Positions 43,429 to 53,408 are shown, numbered from the stretch's first letter. The stretch is DNA of 64,000 nt from Neobacillus niacini (GCF_019749295.1 NZ_JACWFG010000001.1:208604-272603); one strand, 5' to 3'. The notes: a model not told the origin generated them from the letters alone. Numbers and translations: made by a program.

Positions 43429-43610
43429 TTCGCGCGAAACCTCCTCATTCATTTTCATTTCATCCTATGCAATTTTTTAGACTAGTGTGCGATATATTTC
43501 TGCGAATACTGGTTAAAAGTTTAGTCATAGTTCATTTTATGCGGGAGTTTTATGTAGGTTCCAATTAGGCAAGTACTTAAAGCGAGGTAATATTAAAACT
43601 ATTGAGAACA

Positions 43611-43645
43611 AAAAAACTGCCAGACTTTTTATAAAAGCCTGGCAG
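43611..43645 (-). terminator. Terminator after ricA
   Basis: Stem CTGCCAG / CTGGCAG with a loop of about 15 bases, followed by six T on the minus strand. Confidence 0.7.
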
Positions 43646-43652
43646 GGGTTTC

Positions 43653-44108
43653 TTAATGATTGTGGTCATGGTCGTGGTCGTGATTTCCGCAAGACCCGCC
43701 ATTATCTAGACTTGCACCTGTTTCACCGCGTAATACATCTCCACCGGTTGATTCGATAATGACATCTGTAACCTTATTTGAGATGGTTGTAGCAATTAGC
43801 TGAAGTAATTCATTTACTTCTATTTGAGACTGCTTAAACTCTTGAACAACCGGAATATTGTCTAAATCCTGTTCAATGGAAGCAATTTTGTCTTCTACTT
43901 TTTTCAGTGCTTCTGGCTTTCCGTAATGCTGCAGATTAACAGCTTGCTTTTGCAAACCCTTAATATCAGAAATTAGCGTGCTAACTTTAGGATTCACATG
44001 AATTTGTGCTTCTGCACGTTTAAAGAAATCTACTTCTTCCGTTTCCGCTATCATGTTTGCTAGCTCTTGAGCACGTGCGATGATATCTTCTTTTGTATAT
44101 TTCGCCAC
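43653..44108 (-). CDS. ricA: RicA (YmcA), component of the RicAFT RNase-Y regulatory complex
   Basis: A 151-residue, mostly helical YlbF/YmcA-family protein. In B. subtilis RicA, RicF and RicT form a complex that modulates RNase Y cleavage, competence, biofilm and sporulation. The protein begins MAKYTKEDIIARAQELANMIAETEEV, with YGKPEALKKVEDKIASIEQDLDN in the middle. It ends in a His-rich tail (CGNHDHDHDHNH) with the single cysteine of the protein, which could contribute to Fe-S or metal binding. It starts one base after the miaB stop and is co-transcribed with miaB. The RNase Y gene itself is 6 kb away. Confidence 0.92.
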   Translation of the reverse strand: MAKYTKEDIIARAQELANMIAETEEVDFFKRAEAQIHVNPKVSTLISDIKGLQKQAVNLQHYGKPEALKKVEDKIASIEQDLDNIPVVQEFKQSQIEVNELLQLIATTISNKVTDVIIESTGGDVLRGETGASLDNGGSCGNHDHDHDHNH

Positions 44109-44109
44109 T

Positions 44110-45654
44110 TTATTTCACCTCAACTGGTTCTAGTTCTTCCACCATTTCTCCGTTTAATGACCATGTTTTTGCGTCGGTTATTCTTACTTTTACAATTTTA
44201 CCAATTGCTGATTTGGGTGCAGCAAAATTCACAAGTTTGTTTCTAGATGTATATCCTGCAAGCACATCTGGATTATTCTTGCTTTCCCCTTCTACAAGAA
44301 CTTCAACAATTTGACCCTTATGTTTCTTCATTGCTTCAGCAGAAAGTTCGTTAACCAGAGCATTTAAACGCTGTAAACGTTCTTTCTTTACCTCCATTGG
44401 GACATTATCCTGCATTTTCGCTGCCGGTGTACCCTCACGTGGTGAATAAATAAACGTATAAGCAAGTTCAAACCCAACTTCACGATATAAAGATAATGTT
44501 TCTTCAAATTGTTCGTCTGTTTCATTCGGATAACCAACGATAATATCTGTGGTTAATGCAACGTTTGGAATTGCTGCCTTGATTTTACTCACTAGCTCTA
44601 GATATTGTTCTCTTGTATATTTACGAGCCATTATCTTAAGAACATCTGTGGAACCAGATTGTACAGGCAGGTGAATATGATCCATTAGATTACCGCCTTT
44701 TGCAAGGACTTCAATTAAATGGTCATCAAAATCACGAGGATGACTTGTTGTGAATCGAATACGCGGGATATCAATCTTCCGCAGCTCGTCCATAAGTTCA
44801 CCCAGGCCGTAGTTCACACCCTCTAAATCTTTTCCATATGCATTTACGTTTTGACCTAAGAGTGTAACCTCCTGGTAGCCCTGTGCGGCTAGATGACGTA
44901 CCTCTTGGATGATCTCTTCAGGGCGGCGGCTTCGTTCTTTACCACGTGTATACGGAACAATACAATAGGTACAGAATTTGTCACAGCCGTACATAATATT
45001 AACCCAGGCTTTAATATTACCACGTCTAACTTTTGGAAGGTTTTCGATTACGTCCCCTTCTTTAGACCATACTTCTACAACCATTTCTTTTGACATATAA
45101 GCTTCATGTAGAATATTTGGCAGACGGTGAATGTTATGTGTACCAAAAATCATGTCCACCTGATCGTAGGTTTTTAATATCTTATTAACAACGGATTCTT
45201 CTTGGGACATACAGCCGCAAACACCAATGAGTAAATCTGGCTTTTCTGTCTTCAAATGCTTTAAGTGTCCTAGTTCACCAAATACCTTATTTTCAGCATT
45301 CTCACGAATTGCACATGTATTTAAGAGAATAACATTTGCATCTTCTGTAGAATCTGTCGGCTCATATCCTAATGCCAGGAAGATCCCTGCCATCACTTCA
45401 GTATCATGCTCATTCATTTGACATCCATAGGTACGGATATAAAATTTGCGCCCTTCTCCTAAGCCGCGAAACTCCTCAGGAATAGAGAAATCGTTATGAT
45501 ACTTTACTTCTTCTTTTCCACGCTTTTTTGCATCTTTTAAGGAAGGTGCAGTTATTACCTGCTCAAAATATTTACTGTAATCCTTGGCGGATTTTTTGTC
45601 CGAAGAATTAGCAGGTTCGATTTGCCTGGCTTCTACACGTTGTTTTTCATTCAT
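44110..45654 (-). CDS. miaB: tRNA-2-methylthio-N6-dimethylallyladenosine synthase MiaB
   Basis: A 514-residue radical-SAM methylthiotransferase, close to B. subtilis YmcB (509). It adds a methylthio group to i6A37 of tRNAs reading UNN codons. The N-terminal MTTase domain has cysteines in [19 protein letters not shown] and [10 protein letters not shown]. The radical-SAM CxxxCxxC motif is in [10 protein letters not shown] near residue 220. A C-terminal TRAM domain (~440-510) follows. An extra ~60-residue leader is usual for Bacillus members. It is followed immediately by ricA. Confidence 0.96.
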   Translation of the reverse strand: MNEKQRVEARQIEPANSSDKKSAKDYSKYFEQVITAPSLKDAKKRGKEEVKYHNDFSIPEEFRGLGEGRKFYIRTYGCQMNEHDTEVMAGIFLALGYEPTDSTEDANVILLNTCAIRENAENKVFGELGHLKHLKTEKPDLLIGVCGCMSQEESVVNKILKTYDQVDMIFGTHNIHRLPNILHEAYMSKEMVVEVWSKEGDVIENLPKVRRGNIKAWVNIMYGCDKFCTYCIVPYTRGKERSRRPEEIIQEVRHLAAQGYQEVTLLGQNVNAYGKDLEGVNYGLGELMDELRKIDIPRIRFTTSHPRDFDDHLIEVLAKGGNLMDHIHLPVQSGSTDVLKIMARKYTREQYLELVSKIKAAIPNVALTTDIIVGYPNETDEQFEETLSLYREVGFELAYTFIYSPREGTPAAKMQDNVPMEVKKERLQRLNALVNELSAEAMKKHKGQIVEVLVEGESKNNPDVLAGYTSRNKLVNFAAPKSAIGKIVKVRITDAKTWSLNGEMVEELEPVEVK

Positions 45655-45792
45655 AAGTAAAATCTCCTTTCAGTCAAATTACTGTCTATGAATATTAGAA
45701 AAGTAAATTTTTTCCTGTACTAGTGAATAAGAAATGAATCTTCCACACATCCGCACATTATTATAGTATAAAGGTTAAAAGGCTTGAAAACA

Positions 45793-45827
45793 ATAGAAAA
45801 TCCCGTAGTCGTCTACTACGGGATTTT
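45793..45827 (-). terminator. Terminator after korB
   Basis: Perfect 13-bp stem AAAATCCCGTAGT / ACTACGGGATTTT with a 5-base loop, 12 bases after the korB stop. Confidence 0.85.
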
Positions 45828-45838
45828 TCCAATTCCTA

Positions 45839-46705
45839 TTACATAAACTCGCCGACTAATTTATCAAAATAATTTTGATCTAGGTTTAGATCAGCGTGTG
45901 CTAATGGAGTTTCAGAGTAATTATTAATTAATTCCTGGTAAGATTGACGCTCTGTGTTTTGATAAATCAAACCAGTAACTAGACCATTATGCTTCATCAA
46001 TGTCTGCATAGCATTTTCACGGTTTGAAGGATCATAACCTTCAATATCGCTTAACTTTGTTAGGTTCTCTTTAAACCAATCATAAGTGTTAACCTTATTA
46101 TAAGTCACACAAGGACTGTATACGTTAATTAAAGAAAATCCTTTATGTTTAATACCAGCTTCAATTAAAGCAGTAAGATCTTTCAAATCTGTAGAGAAGC
46201 TTTGCGCAACAAACGTTGCTCCAGCAGTTAAAGCCATCTCCATTGGTGAAATTGGCTGCTCAATCGAACCTAGCGGCGATGATTTCGTTTTAAAGCCGGC
46301 AGCAGAACGAGGAGACGTTTGCCCTTTTGTTAATCCATAGATTTGGTTATCCATAACTACGTAGGTAATATCAATATTTCTACGAATTGCATGAATGGTA
46401 TGGCCCATACCGATTGCAAAACCATCACCATCACCACCAGAAGCGATGACTGTTAAATCACGGTTTGCCATTTTCACACCTTGTGCGATTGGTAATGAAC
46501 GACCATGAATACCATGGAAACCATATGAATTAATATAACCAGAAATACGACCAGAACATCCGATACCAGAAATAACAGCTAAGTTTTCAGGCTCAAGACC
46601 TACATTCGCTGCTGCACGTTGCATTGCCGCTTGTACAGAGAAGTCGCCACAGCCAGGGCACCAGTTCGGTTTTACATTATTTCTAAAGTCTTTAAAAGTG
46701 GCCAT
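45839..46705 (-). CDS. korB: 2-oxoacid:ferredoxin oxidoreductase, beta subunit
   Basis: A 288-residue TPP-binding beta subunit. The Fe-S and TPP blocks NWCPGCGDFSVQ, GIGCSGRISGYI and GDGDGFAIGMGHTIHA are present. It forms a two-subunit CoA-dependent enzyme with KorA, oxidising 2-oxoglutarate or another 2-oxoacid and reducing ferredoxin. It starts two bases after the korA stop and ends at a strong terminator. The same pair lies between spoVS and miaB in other Bacillus genomes from memory. Substrate choice (2-oxoglutarate or pyruvate) cannot be settled from sequence. Confidence 0.9.
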   Translation of the reverse strand: MATFKDFRNNVKPNWCPGCGDFSVQAAMQRAAANVGLEPENLAVISGIGCSGRISGYINSYGFHGIHGRSLPIAQGVKMANRDLTVIASGGDGDGFAIGMGHTIHAIRRNIDITYVVMDNQIYGLTKGQTSPRSAAGFKTKSSPLGSIEQPISPMEMALTAGATFVAQSFSTDLKDLTALIEAGIKHKGFSLINVYSPCVTYNKVNTYDWFKENLTKLSDIEGYDPSNRENAMQTLMKHNGLVTGLIYQNTERQSYQELINNYSETPLAHADLNLDQNYFDKLVGEFM

Positions 46706-46707
46706 GA

Positions 46708-48444
46708 TTAGAACAACTCCTTACATTTTGTATATACTTCGTGTGGTAGGAACGGGTTACCGTCATATTTTACATGTTTAATAATTTTTTCAGCATGACC
46801 AACATTCATTTTCATAATGTTTGCTAATTGTCCAGTTGCATTGTTTTCTACAACCACAACTTTCTTTGCTGAACGAACAAGCGGCAGCACTTCGTCCGTT
46901 GGGAATGGATGAATTAAACGGATATGTGCATGGTTTACTTTCAATCCATCATTCTCTAAACGTACCATTGCTTCCTCAATAACACCTCTTGTTGAATTGA
47001 ATCCAACTAGTAAAATGTCAGCATCTTCATGCTTTGCATTTTTGTAAACAGGTGTGTTGAAGCGGATATTTTCAATTTTACGGAATCGCTTGTCCATTTG
47101 TGCAATTCTATTTGCAGCTGATTCTGAAGGCTTACCAGTTTCATCATGCTCAACACCTGTTACGTGGTGAATACCATTTTTCATACCAGGGATTACACGT
47201 GGAGAAACTCCATCTTCGGTAACTTCATAGCGTTTGAAATAAGCTTTATTTTCACTGTCAGGAATTTCACCTGCAACCAGCTTACCACGTCTAATTTCAA
47301 CCTTATCCATACCTAAAGGTTCAACAGTCTGTTTGCCTAAAGATAATTGAAGATCTGAAAGAATGATAACTGGACATTGATATTCTTCAGCCAGGTTAAA
47401 TGCTTCAGCAGTATCATAGAATGCTTCTTCTACAGTACTTGGAGCCATAACAATTTTAGGGATTTCTCCATGTGTTCCATAAATCATTGCCATTAAATCT
47501 GACTGTTCTTGCTTTGTTGGTAATCCTGTAGATGGACCTCCACGCTGCGTATCAACAATCACTAGAGGAGTTTCAGTTATACCTGAGAGACCAATTGCTT
47601 CCATTTTCAATGATAGTCCAGGACCTGCAGATGCAGTAATTGTACGAACACCAGCATAGTTTGCACCAATCGCCATTGTACAAGCAGCAATTTCGTCTTC
47701 TGTTTGAATAACTGTTCCTCCAAGAGCAGGAAGTTTTTTAATTAAATATTCCATTATTTCAGAAGCTGGTGTAATTGGGTAAGCAGCCATAAAACGGCAG
47801 CCTGCTGCAACAGCTCCCAATGCAATCGCGTCATTTCCAATCATGAACATACGCTTCTTGCCATCAGCTTTTTCAAGTTCCATAATTTCAATGCCATCTA
47901 CAAGCTGTTTTTTCATATAATCAAATCCAGCTTTAATTGCATCCATGTTTTTTGAAACGACTTGTGCACCTTTTTTACCGAAAATCTCTTGAACTACTTC
48001 TTCAAACACTTGAATATCAAGATCTAAAACGGCAGAAGTTGCACCAATCGCTACCATGTTTTTCATTAAAGATGTCCCTAACTCAGTAGCAATTTCCGTA
48101 AATGGAACCGCATACAATGAAGCTTCGGTATCCTCTGGTTTCTTTGGCGTGAATTTCGCATCTGCAAGGATTACACCTTTTCCATGCAGCTCTTTGTAAT
48201 TTACATCGATAGTTTCTTGGTCAAAAGCGACAAGAATATCAAGATCATCTGAGATTGAACGAACTTCAGTCGTACTAACTCTAATCTTGTTGTTTGTATG
48301 ACCGCCCTTAATACGAGATGAAAAGTGACGATAACCATACAAGTAATAACCGAGGCGATTCAATGCAATAGCAAATATTTCCCCCGTACTTTCAATACCT
48401 TCCCCTTGTTGTCCGCCAACTTTCCACGAAAGTTGATTGATCAT
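46708..48444 (-). CDS. korA: 2-oxoacid:ferredoxin oxidoreductase, fused gamma-alpha subunit
   Basis: A 578-residue fusion. The N-terminal gamma-type domain (residues 1-~190, beginning WKVGGQQGEGIESTGEIFA) is followed by the alpha pyrimidine-binding domain (AAYPITPASEIMEYL, QTEDEIAACTMAIGANYAG, SAGPGLSLKMEAIG, TQRGGPSTGLPTKQEQSDL). It partners KorB. No ferredoxin-type delta subunit gene is adjacent, as in other two-subunit enzymes. A 466-bp upstream gap contains two cre-like sequences, suggesting carbon-source control. Confidence 0.92.
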   Translation of the reverse strand: MINQLSWKVGGQQGEGIESTGEIFAIALNRLGYYLYGYRHFSSRIKGGHTNNKIRVSTTEVRSISDDLDILVAFDQETIDVNYKELHGKGVILADAKFTPKKPEDTEASLYAVPFTEIATELGTSLMKNMVAIGATSAVLDLDIQVFEEVVQEIFGKKGAQVVSKNMDAIKAGFDYMKKQLVDGIEIMELEKADGKKRMFMIGNDAIALGAVAAGCRFMAAYPITPASEIMEYLIKKLPALGGTVIQTEDEIAACTMAIGANYAGVRTITASAGPGLSLKMEAIGLSGITETPLVIVDTQRGGPSTGLPTKQEQSDLMAMIYGTHGEIPKIVMAPSTVEEAFYDTAEAFNLAEEYQCPVIILSDLQLSLGKQTVEPLGMDKVEIRRGKLVAGEIPDSENKAYFKRYEVTEDGVSPRVIPGMKNGIHHVTGVEHDETGKPSESAANRIAQMDKRFRKIENIRFNTPVYKNAKHEDADILLVGFNSTRGVIEEAMVRLENDGLKVNHAHIRLIHPFPTDEVLPLVRSAKKVVVVENNATGQLANIMKMNVGHAEKIIKHVKYDGNPFLPHEVYTKCKELF

Positions 48445-48576
48445 GACTTACACCCCTTTGGATATGTAAAAAATATATTTTATAAATCACTAATAGTGTA
48501 GCACAATTCCGAGTAATTCACTAGAATTTAGCCTTTTAAAGCTTTAAAGACAAAATCAATTGAAACTAGAAGATGT

Positions 48577-48590
48577 ACTAAACGCTTACA
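48577..48590 (-). promoter_or_regulatory. cre-like site 1 before korA
   Basis: Minus-strand TGTAAGCGTTTAGT fits TGWAANCGNTWNCW at all but position 13. It lies 133-146 bp upstream of the korA start. Confidence 0.4.
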
Positions 48591-48782
48591 ATTCTAGACC
48601 TCTAAACCAAAAATTGCAACCCTTTCAGACGAAATATTGTCTAAAATATGAATATTTTTTTATATTATAAAAATTGACATTTAAGAAAGCTGCATATCCC
48701 ACGATAAAATTGACATTAAACGTTGTTATTACGCGATTTATTATTAAATCTAATAAAATATATTACTTTAAAATTTTATTAC

Positions 48783-48796
48783 AGAAAACGTTTTCA
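48783..48796 (-). promoter_or_regulatory. cre-like site 2 before korA
   Basis: Minus-strand TGAAAACGTTTTCT fits TGWAANCGNTWNCW completely and contains the perfect palindrome GAAAACGTTTTC. It lies about 340 bp upstream of korA, near the spoVS terminator. Confidence 0.5.
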
Positions 48797-48833
48797 TTTA
48801 TATTAGAATAACATTCTTTATATAAATTGTATA

Positions 48834-48864
48834 TAAAAATACCTGCTTACAGTTTAAGCAGGTA
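48834..48864 (-). terminator. Terminator after spoVS
   Basis: Perfect 10-bp stem TACCTGCTTA / TAAGCAGGTA with a 5-base loop, T-rich after it on the minus strand. Confidence 0.8.
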
Positions 48865-48910
48865 AAAGTTTGTTTAATTATCTTGTTTCACTTCATTGAT
48901 TCTATCTCTT

Positions 48911-49171
48911 TCATCTGGGTTCAACAATAAGCTTTATGGCCGTGCGTTCTTCACCATCAATTTGAATATCAGTGAACGCAGGGATGCAAATCAAATCTAC
49001 TCCGCTAGGTGCTACAAACCCTCTTGCAATCGCTACTGCCTTAACAGCTTGATTCAATGCACCTGCACCAATCGCCTGTATTTCTGCTGCACCTCTTTCA
49101 CGCAGAACTCCAGCAAGTGCACCAGCTACAGAATTAGGATTAGATTTTGCTGAAACTTTTAATATTTCCAT
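48911..49171 (-). CDS. spoVS: Stage V sporulation protein S
   Basis: An 86-residue Alba-fold protein, the exact length of B. subtilis SpoVS and nearly identical to it from memory (VSAKSNPNSVAGALAG, FVAPSGVDLICIPAF). It affects coat assembly, septation and late sporulation and is a proposed nucleic-acid binder. A longer frame begins 30 codons upstream, but the ATG at 49171 has GGGGGAG at good spacing and gives the conserved start MEILKVSAKS. It lies downstream of ymdB, from which it is separated by the ymdB terminator. Confidence 0.96.
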   Translation of the reverse strand: MEILKVSAKSNPNSVAGALAGVLRERGAAEIQAIGAGALNQAVKAVAIARGFVAPSGVDLICIPAFTDIQIDGEERTAIKLIVEPR

Positions 49172-49310
49172 TCCTAGCTCCCCCTTGTATAATCCCGATC
49201 CTGGCATGAGCAGTTTCATGAACAAATCAGGTATATAAGATTCCACTGCTACTATATTCATTTTTCAAATGACATATTCCGGCTTGGACAAAAAAAGTGA
49301 CTATTTATCA

Positions 49311-49345
49311 ATAAAAAACAAATAACCTTCCATAGCGGAAGGTTA
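49311..49345 (-). terminator. Terminator after ymdB
   Basis: Perfect 9-bp stem TAACCTTCC / GGAAGGTTA with a 5-base loop, followed by TTTGTTTTTT on the minus strand. It overlaps the ymdB stop. Confidence 0.8.
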
Positions 49346-50140
49346 AGAATACCAAGGATTATCTTCATTTATTAAAATTCTTTCCATCTTTTTACATTTA
49401 CCAGTTTTCCTGTCAAGTTCCATGTAGACTCCACTAAGCTGGGTTCTACCCGTTTTAGGGACTTCGAATCTGACTGGAAGGCTTGTAAGAAATTTAGTGA
49501 TGACAGCATCCCTTTCCATCCCGAGAATTCCATCATACGGACCTGTCATTCCTACATCCGTTAAATAACCTGTGCCGTTAGGCAATATACGGCTATCAGC
49601 GGTTTGCACATGTGTATGGGTACCTACCACAGCAGAAACCCTTCCGTCTAAGTACCAGCCCATTGCTTGTTTTTCACTTGTTGCTTCTGCATGGAAATCC
49701 ACAAAAATAAATGGGGTCCTCTCCTGTGCCATTTCCAATAATTCATCAGCCTTCTTAAAAGGACAATCCAATGGTGGCATAAAGGTTCGGCCCTGTAAAT
49801 TGATAACAGCCACTTCTATGTCATTGACTTTAAAGAATGCTAAACCCTTACCTGGAGTTCCTTCAGGAAAATTAGCGGGTCGTACCATATTTTTTGCTGA
49901 ATCAATAAATTCAAAAATCTCCTTGTTGTCCCAGGAATGGTTTCCCAGTGTTACAGCCTGGGCACCAGAACCCAAAAATTCTCTGTAAATCTTTTCTGTT
50001 ATTCCCCTGCCTCCTGCTGCATTTTCACCATTAATAATTGTAAAATTAGGTCGATATTTTTCTTTAATTTTCGGCACATACTCCTTGACCATATCTCGTC
50101 CAGGTGAGCCAACAACATCACCAATAAATAATAAGTTCAT
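49343..50140 (-). CDS. ymdB: YmdB phosphodiesterase
   Basis: A 265-residue calcineurin-like metallophosphoesterase, as long as B. subtilis YmdB (264). In B. subtilis it acts on 2',3'-cyclic nucleotides and influences biofilm versus motility decisions. The dimetal-site residues are visible in LFIGDVVGSPGRD, NGENAAGGRGIT, LGNHSWDNKEI, FVDFHAEATSEK and VVGTHTHVQTADSR. It lies 107 bp downstream of rny and is often co-transcribed with it, although a terminator-like stem sits between. Confidence 0.95.
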   Translation of the reverse strand: MNLLFIGDVVGSPGRDMVKEYVPKIKEKYRPNFTIINGENAAGGRGITEKIYREFLGSGAQAVTLGNHSWDNKEIFEFIDSAKNMVRPANFPEGTPGKGLAFFKVNDIEVAVINLQGRTFMPPLDCPFKKADELLEMAQERTPFIFVDFHAEATSEKQAMGWYLDGRVSAVVGTHTHVQTADSRILPNGTGYLTDVGMTGPYDGILGMERDAVITKFLTSLPVRFEVPKTGRTQLSGVYMELDRKTGKCKKMERILINEDNPWYS

Positions 50141-50221
50141 TTGTTATCCCTTTCAAAAGCAATATTTACTATAAATTGTATCACACTTTACCTTTTTTAA
50201 TCGTATGTCTACTCCGCAAAA

Positions 50222-50253
50222 AAATAAAGCAGTGCTTTTGCACCGCTTTATTT
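50222..50253 (-). terminator. Terminator after rny
   Basis: Stem AAATAAAGC / GCTTTATTT extended by GTGC / GCAC past one mismatch, loop TTTT. It overlaps the rny stop; read-through into ymdB is possible. Confidence 0.75.
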
Positions 50254-51807
50254 TGCGTATTCCACAGCCCGTGTTTCACGGATGACTGTAACTTTTATAT
50301 GTCCTGGATAATCCAGCTCTTCTTCTATTCGTTTCCGAATATCTCTAGCCAGACGATGAGCAGCTAAATCATCAACTGCATCAGGTCTTACGATAATCCG
50401 GACTTCACGACCAGCTTGAATCGCAAAGGATTTCTCAACACCATCATAGGACTCAGAAATCTCTTCCAGCTTTTCTAAACGGCGGATATAGTTTTCAAGA
50501 GTTTCACTACGAGCTCCAGGTCTTGCAGCTGATAATGCATCAGCAGCAGCCACTAGAACGGCTATAGTTGATGTTGGCTCCGTATCACCATGGTGAGATG
50601 CGATACTGTTGATAACTACTGGGTGTTCCTTGTATTTAGTCGCAAGCTCTACACCGATTTCTACGTGGCTGCCTTCTACTTCATGATCAATTGCCTTACC
50701 GATATCATGTAGTAAACCTGCACGGCGTGCCAGCGTTTCATCCTCGCCAAGTTCAGCTGCTAGTAAGCCTGAAAGCTGAGCAACCTCCATTGAGTGCTTA
50801 AGAACGTTTTGACCGTAACTTGTACGGAACTTCAAGCGTCCAAGGATTTTGATAAGATCCGGATGTAATCCATGAACACCAACCTCAAAGGTCGTTTGTT
50901 CACCCACTTCACGGATATACTCATCCACTTCACGACGAGACTTTTCAACCATTTCCTCAATTCGTGCGGGATGGATTCGTCCGTCTTGGACTAGCTTTTC
51001 AAGTGCCAATCGAGCAGTTTCCCGACGTATTGGGTCAAATCCTGATAGAATAACAGCTTCTGGGGTATCATCGATAATCAAATCAATTCCAGTAAGTGTC
51101 TCTAGTGTACGGATATTTCTTCCTTCACGGCCTATAATACGACCTTTCATTTCATCATTTGGAAGGTTGACTACAGATACAGTCGTTTCCGCAACATGGT
51201 CAGCAGCGCAACGCTGGATTGCTAGCGATAGAATTTCCTTCGCTTTCTTGTCAGCTTCCTCTTTCGCGCGGTTTTCACTTTCCTTAATCATTATCGCAGT
51301 GTCATAGGTTAATTCCTGCTCCATTTTATCGATAATGATGGATTTAGCTTCCTCACGAGTCAAACTCGAAATACGTTCAAGTTCAGTTTGTTGTGTTCGT
51401 ACCAGCTCGTCCACTTTGCTTTCCATCTGTTCAATATGCTGTTGTCTTTGGTTTAGAGAATCATCCTTCTTTTCTAATAGAATTTCTCGTTTATTTAACG
51501 ATTCATCCTTTCGATCTAAATTCTCTTCTCTTTGCAGTAAACGGTTTTCTTGTTTTTGCAGTTCATTTCTTCGTTCACGAACCTCACGTTCGGCTTCTGT
51601 ACGAAGCTTGTGAATTTCATCCTTTGCCTCAAGCAAAGCTTCTTTTTTCACTGAATCAGCGTCTCGCTTTGCATCTTCAAGAATCTGCTCTGCAGCATTC
51701 TTTGCACCTGCTATTTTTGCCTCAGCAATGGATTTACGAGCAAAATAGCCAACAACGGCACCGACGATAATGCCAAGCAAAATGGAGATGATAGTAATAG
51801 TGTCCAT
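50248..51807 (-). CDS. rny: Ribonuclease Y
   Basis: A 519-residue membrane-anchored endoribonuclease, near B. subtilis Rny (520). The N-terminal membrane helix ([20 protein letters not shown]) is followed by a long coiled coil (~30-200). A KH domain contains the GxxG loop in IGREGRNIR near residue 220. The HD domain has the HD pair in [13 protein letters not shown], and a C-terminal domain follows. The frame runs 28 codons further upstream, but AGGAGGTG directly precedes the ATG at 51807. It initiates decay of many mRNAs. A sigma-A promoter is visible 136-164 bp upstream. Confidence 0.96.
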   Translation of the reverse strand: MDTITIISILLGIIVGAVVGYFARKSIAEAKIAGAKNAAEQILEDAKRDADSVKKEALLEAKDEIHKLRTEAEREVRERRNELQKQENRLLQREENLDRKDESLNKREILLEKKDDSLNQRQQHIEQMESKVDELVRTQQTELERISSLTREEAKSIIIDKMEQELTYDTAIMIKESENRAKEEADKKAKEILSLAIQRCAADHVAETTVSVVNLPNDEMKGRIIGREGRNIRTLETLTGIDLIIDDTPEAVILSGFDPIRRETARLALEKLVQDGRIHPARIEEMVEKSRREVDEYIREVGEQTTFEVGVHGLHPDLIKILGRLKFRTSYGQNVLKHSMEVAQLSGLLAAELGEDETLARRAGLLHDIGKAIDHEVEGSHVEIGVELATKYKEHPVVINSIASHHGDTEPTSTIAVLVAAADALSAARPGARSETLENYIRRLEKLEEISESYDGVEKSFAIQAGREVRIIVRPDAVDDLAAHRLARDIRKRIEEELDYPGHIKVTVIRETRAVEYAK

Positions 51808-51942
51808 CGTTACACCTCCTCTTGCTATGAACTTTTTTGTTACACTTTTTAAGTGTCGGCATGTATATTGGTTTTGTTCAACATACAGCAAGCACCAAGC
51901 TTTTCATTGTAATATTAACAAAAATGTAAAATATACATGTTA

Positions 51943-51971
51943 ATTGTAAATGTGTGTATAATCATTGTCAA
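51943..51971 (-). promoter_or_regulatory. Sigma-A promoter of rny
   Basis: Minus-strand TTGACA (51966-51971), 17-bp spacer, TACAAT (51943-51948): a perfect -35 and a 5/6 -10, leaving an untranslated leader of about 130 bases. Confidence 0.75.
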
Positions 51972-52086
51972 GGGTAACTCCAGATAGCTTTTGGAAATAT
52001 TTAGACTTTGTTCATATTTTAACAATTAGTTTGATGTTGTTTAGATTGAATAAAAATACAAGTTCAGGAATAATTATTCATTTTAC

Positions 52087-52120
52087 TAAAAAGAGCAAAA
52101 CCTAAACAGGCTTTGCTCTT
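52087..52120 (-). terminator. Terminator after recA
   Basis: Stem AAGAGCAAA / TTTGCTCTT with an inner CCT/AGG pair, T-rich after on the minus strand, just past the recA stop. Confidence 0.8.
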
Positions 52121-52124
52121 AATG

Positions 52125-53165
52125 TTAGTCGATTAATTCAAACTGCTCATCGTCATCAGCTTCAGTTACAATCTTTTCGCCATCTAATCCGTAGTGTTCA
52201 CGGATTTTTTGCTGAATTTCAAGACGAATACTTGGATTTTCTCTTAAGAAAGTCTTAGCATTTTCGCGTCCTTGACCAATTCTTTCCTCATTATATGAAT
52301 ACCAGGAACCGCTCTTTTGAACGATATCTAATTCAGAACCAATATCAATGATCTCGCCCTCTTTAGAAATACCTTCACCATACATAATATCCACTTCAGC
52401 TGTACGGAATGGAGGAGCGACTTTATTTTTTACAACCTTAATCTTTGTTTTGTTTCCAACCACGTCAGTACCTTGCTTTAATGCTTCTCCACGACGTACC
52501 TCAACACGAATCGTAGAGTAGAATTTTAACGCACGGCCACCAGGTGTCGTCTCGGGATTACCAAACATGACACCAATCTTTTCACGAACCTGGTTAATAA
52601 AGATTGCGATTGTCTTTGATTTGTTAATGACACCAGAAAGTTTGCGGAGTGCCTGCGACATCAAGCGTGCTTGAAGACCCATATGAGAATCTCCCATTTC
52701 TCCTTCAATTTCTGCTTTTGGAACTAGGGCTGCAACGGAATCGACTACTAGAATATCAATTGCACCGCTTCGTACAAGTGCCTCTGCGATTTCTAGCGCT
52801 TGTTCTCCAGTGTCTGGCTGGGATAACAATAACTCATCGATGTTTACTCCAAGCTTTTGTGCATACGCTGGATCAAGTGCGTGCTCAGCATCAATAAATG
52901 CTGCTTGTCCGCCTGCTGCTTGTACTTCTGCAATTGCATGCAGGGCAACAGTTGTTTTACCTGAGCTCTCAGGTCCGTAAATTTCAATAATTCTTCCTCT
53001 AGGATATCCACCCACTCCAAGAGCTGAGTCAAGGGCTAATGAGCCACTTGGACTTGTTAAAATCCTTGTGTCTGTTTTTTCCCCCATTTTCATGATGGAA
53101 CCTTTTCCAAATTGCTTTTCAATTTGTTTTAGCGCCATTTCTAAGGCAGCTTTACGATCAGTCAC
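52125..53165 (-). CDS. recA: Recombinase RecA
   Basis: A 346-residue RecA. Walker [10 protein letters not shown] lies at about residues 65-73, Walker B is in [13 protein letters not shown], loop L1 is in [22 protein letters not shown], and loop L2 contains [20 protein letters not shown]. The acidic C-terminal tail [11 protein letters not shown] is present. It drives homologous recombination and SOS induction by stimulating LexA self-cleavage. A LexA-type box lies 108-121 bp upstream next to a plausible sigma-A promoter, so it is damage-inducible. It follows cinA as in other bacilli. Confidence 0.98.
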   Translation of the reverse strand: MTDRKAALEMALKQIEKQFGKGSIMKMGEKTDTRILTSPSGSLALDSALGVGGYPRGRIIEIYGPESSGKTTVALHAIAEVQAAGGQAAFIDAEHALDPAYAQKLGVNIDELLLSQPDTGEQALEIAEALVRSGAIDILVVDSVAALVPKAEIEGEMGDSHMGLQARLMSQALRKLSGVINKSKTIAIFINQVREKIGVMFGNPETTPGGRALKFYSTIRVEVRRGEALKQGTDVVGNKTKIKVVKNKVAPPFRTAEVDIMYGEGISKEGEIIDIGSELDIVQKSGSWYSYNEERIGQGRENAKTFLRENPSIRLEIQQKIREHYGLDGEKIVTEADDDEQFELID

Positions 53166-53234
53166 TACTAGTTCCTCCCTTATATATAAACCAAAAAGTT
53201 AATAGCCAAAATCTATTATTTAAATCCTATTAAT

Positions 53235-53263
53235 AATATAACCTCTTTTTGGACATTTGTACA
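53235..53263 (-). promoter_or_regulatory. Possible recA promoter
   Basis: Minus-strand TGTACA (53258-53263), 17-bp spacer, TATATT (53235-53240). The -35 is 4/6. The LexA box lies just upstream. Confidence 0.5.
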
Positions 53264-53272
53264 GTAAAAAAA

Positions 53273-53286
53273 CGAACATTCATTCG
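53273..53286 (-). promoter_or_regulatory. LexA (SOS) box of recA
   Basis: Minus-strand CGAATGAATGTTCG matches the Bacillus LexA consensus CGAACNNNNGTTCG at all but one position. It is ten bases upstream of the -35 element. Confidence 0.8.
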
Positions 53287-53408
53287 ACTTTTTTACTGCT
53301 GATAGTCATGTAAAAATAGGTAATTGCCCCAGACAAATATATCTTTTAAGAATACTTTTTAGTTGATTTAAGCTTTTTCTTCTATATTCTGTGCTTTTAA
53401 TTTCAATG

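Larger units (their letters stand above)
48445..48910. other. 466-bp AT-rich gap between spoVS and korA
   Basis: No gene is visible. It contains the korA leader (AAAGGGGTG site), a cre-like sequence at 48577-48590, a second at 48783-48796 and the spoVS terminator at 48834-48864. A weak extended -10 (TGCTACACT, minus strand) lies about 55 bp before the korA start, with no -35. Confidence 0.6.
51808..52124. other. 317-bp gap between recA and rny
   Basis: It holds the rny leader and promoter and the recA terminator. No further gene; the pbpX gene found here in B. subtilis is absent. Confidence 0.7.
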
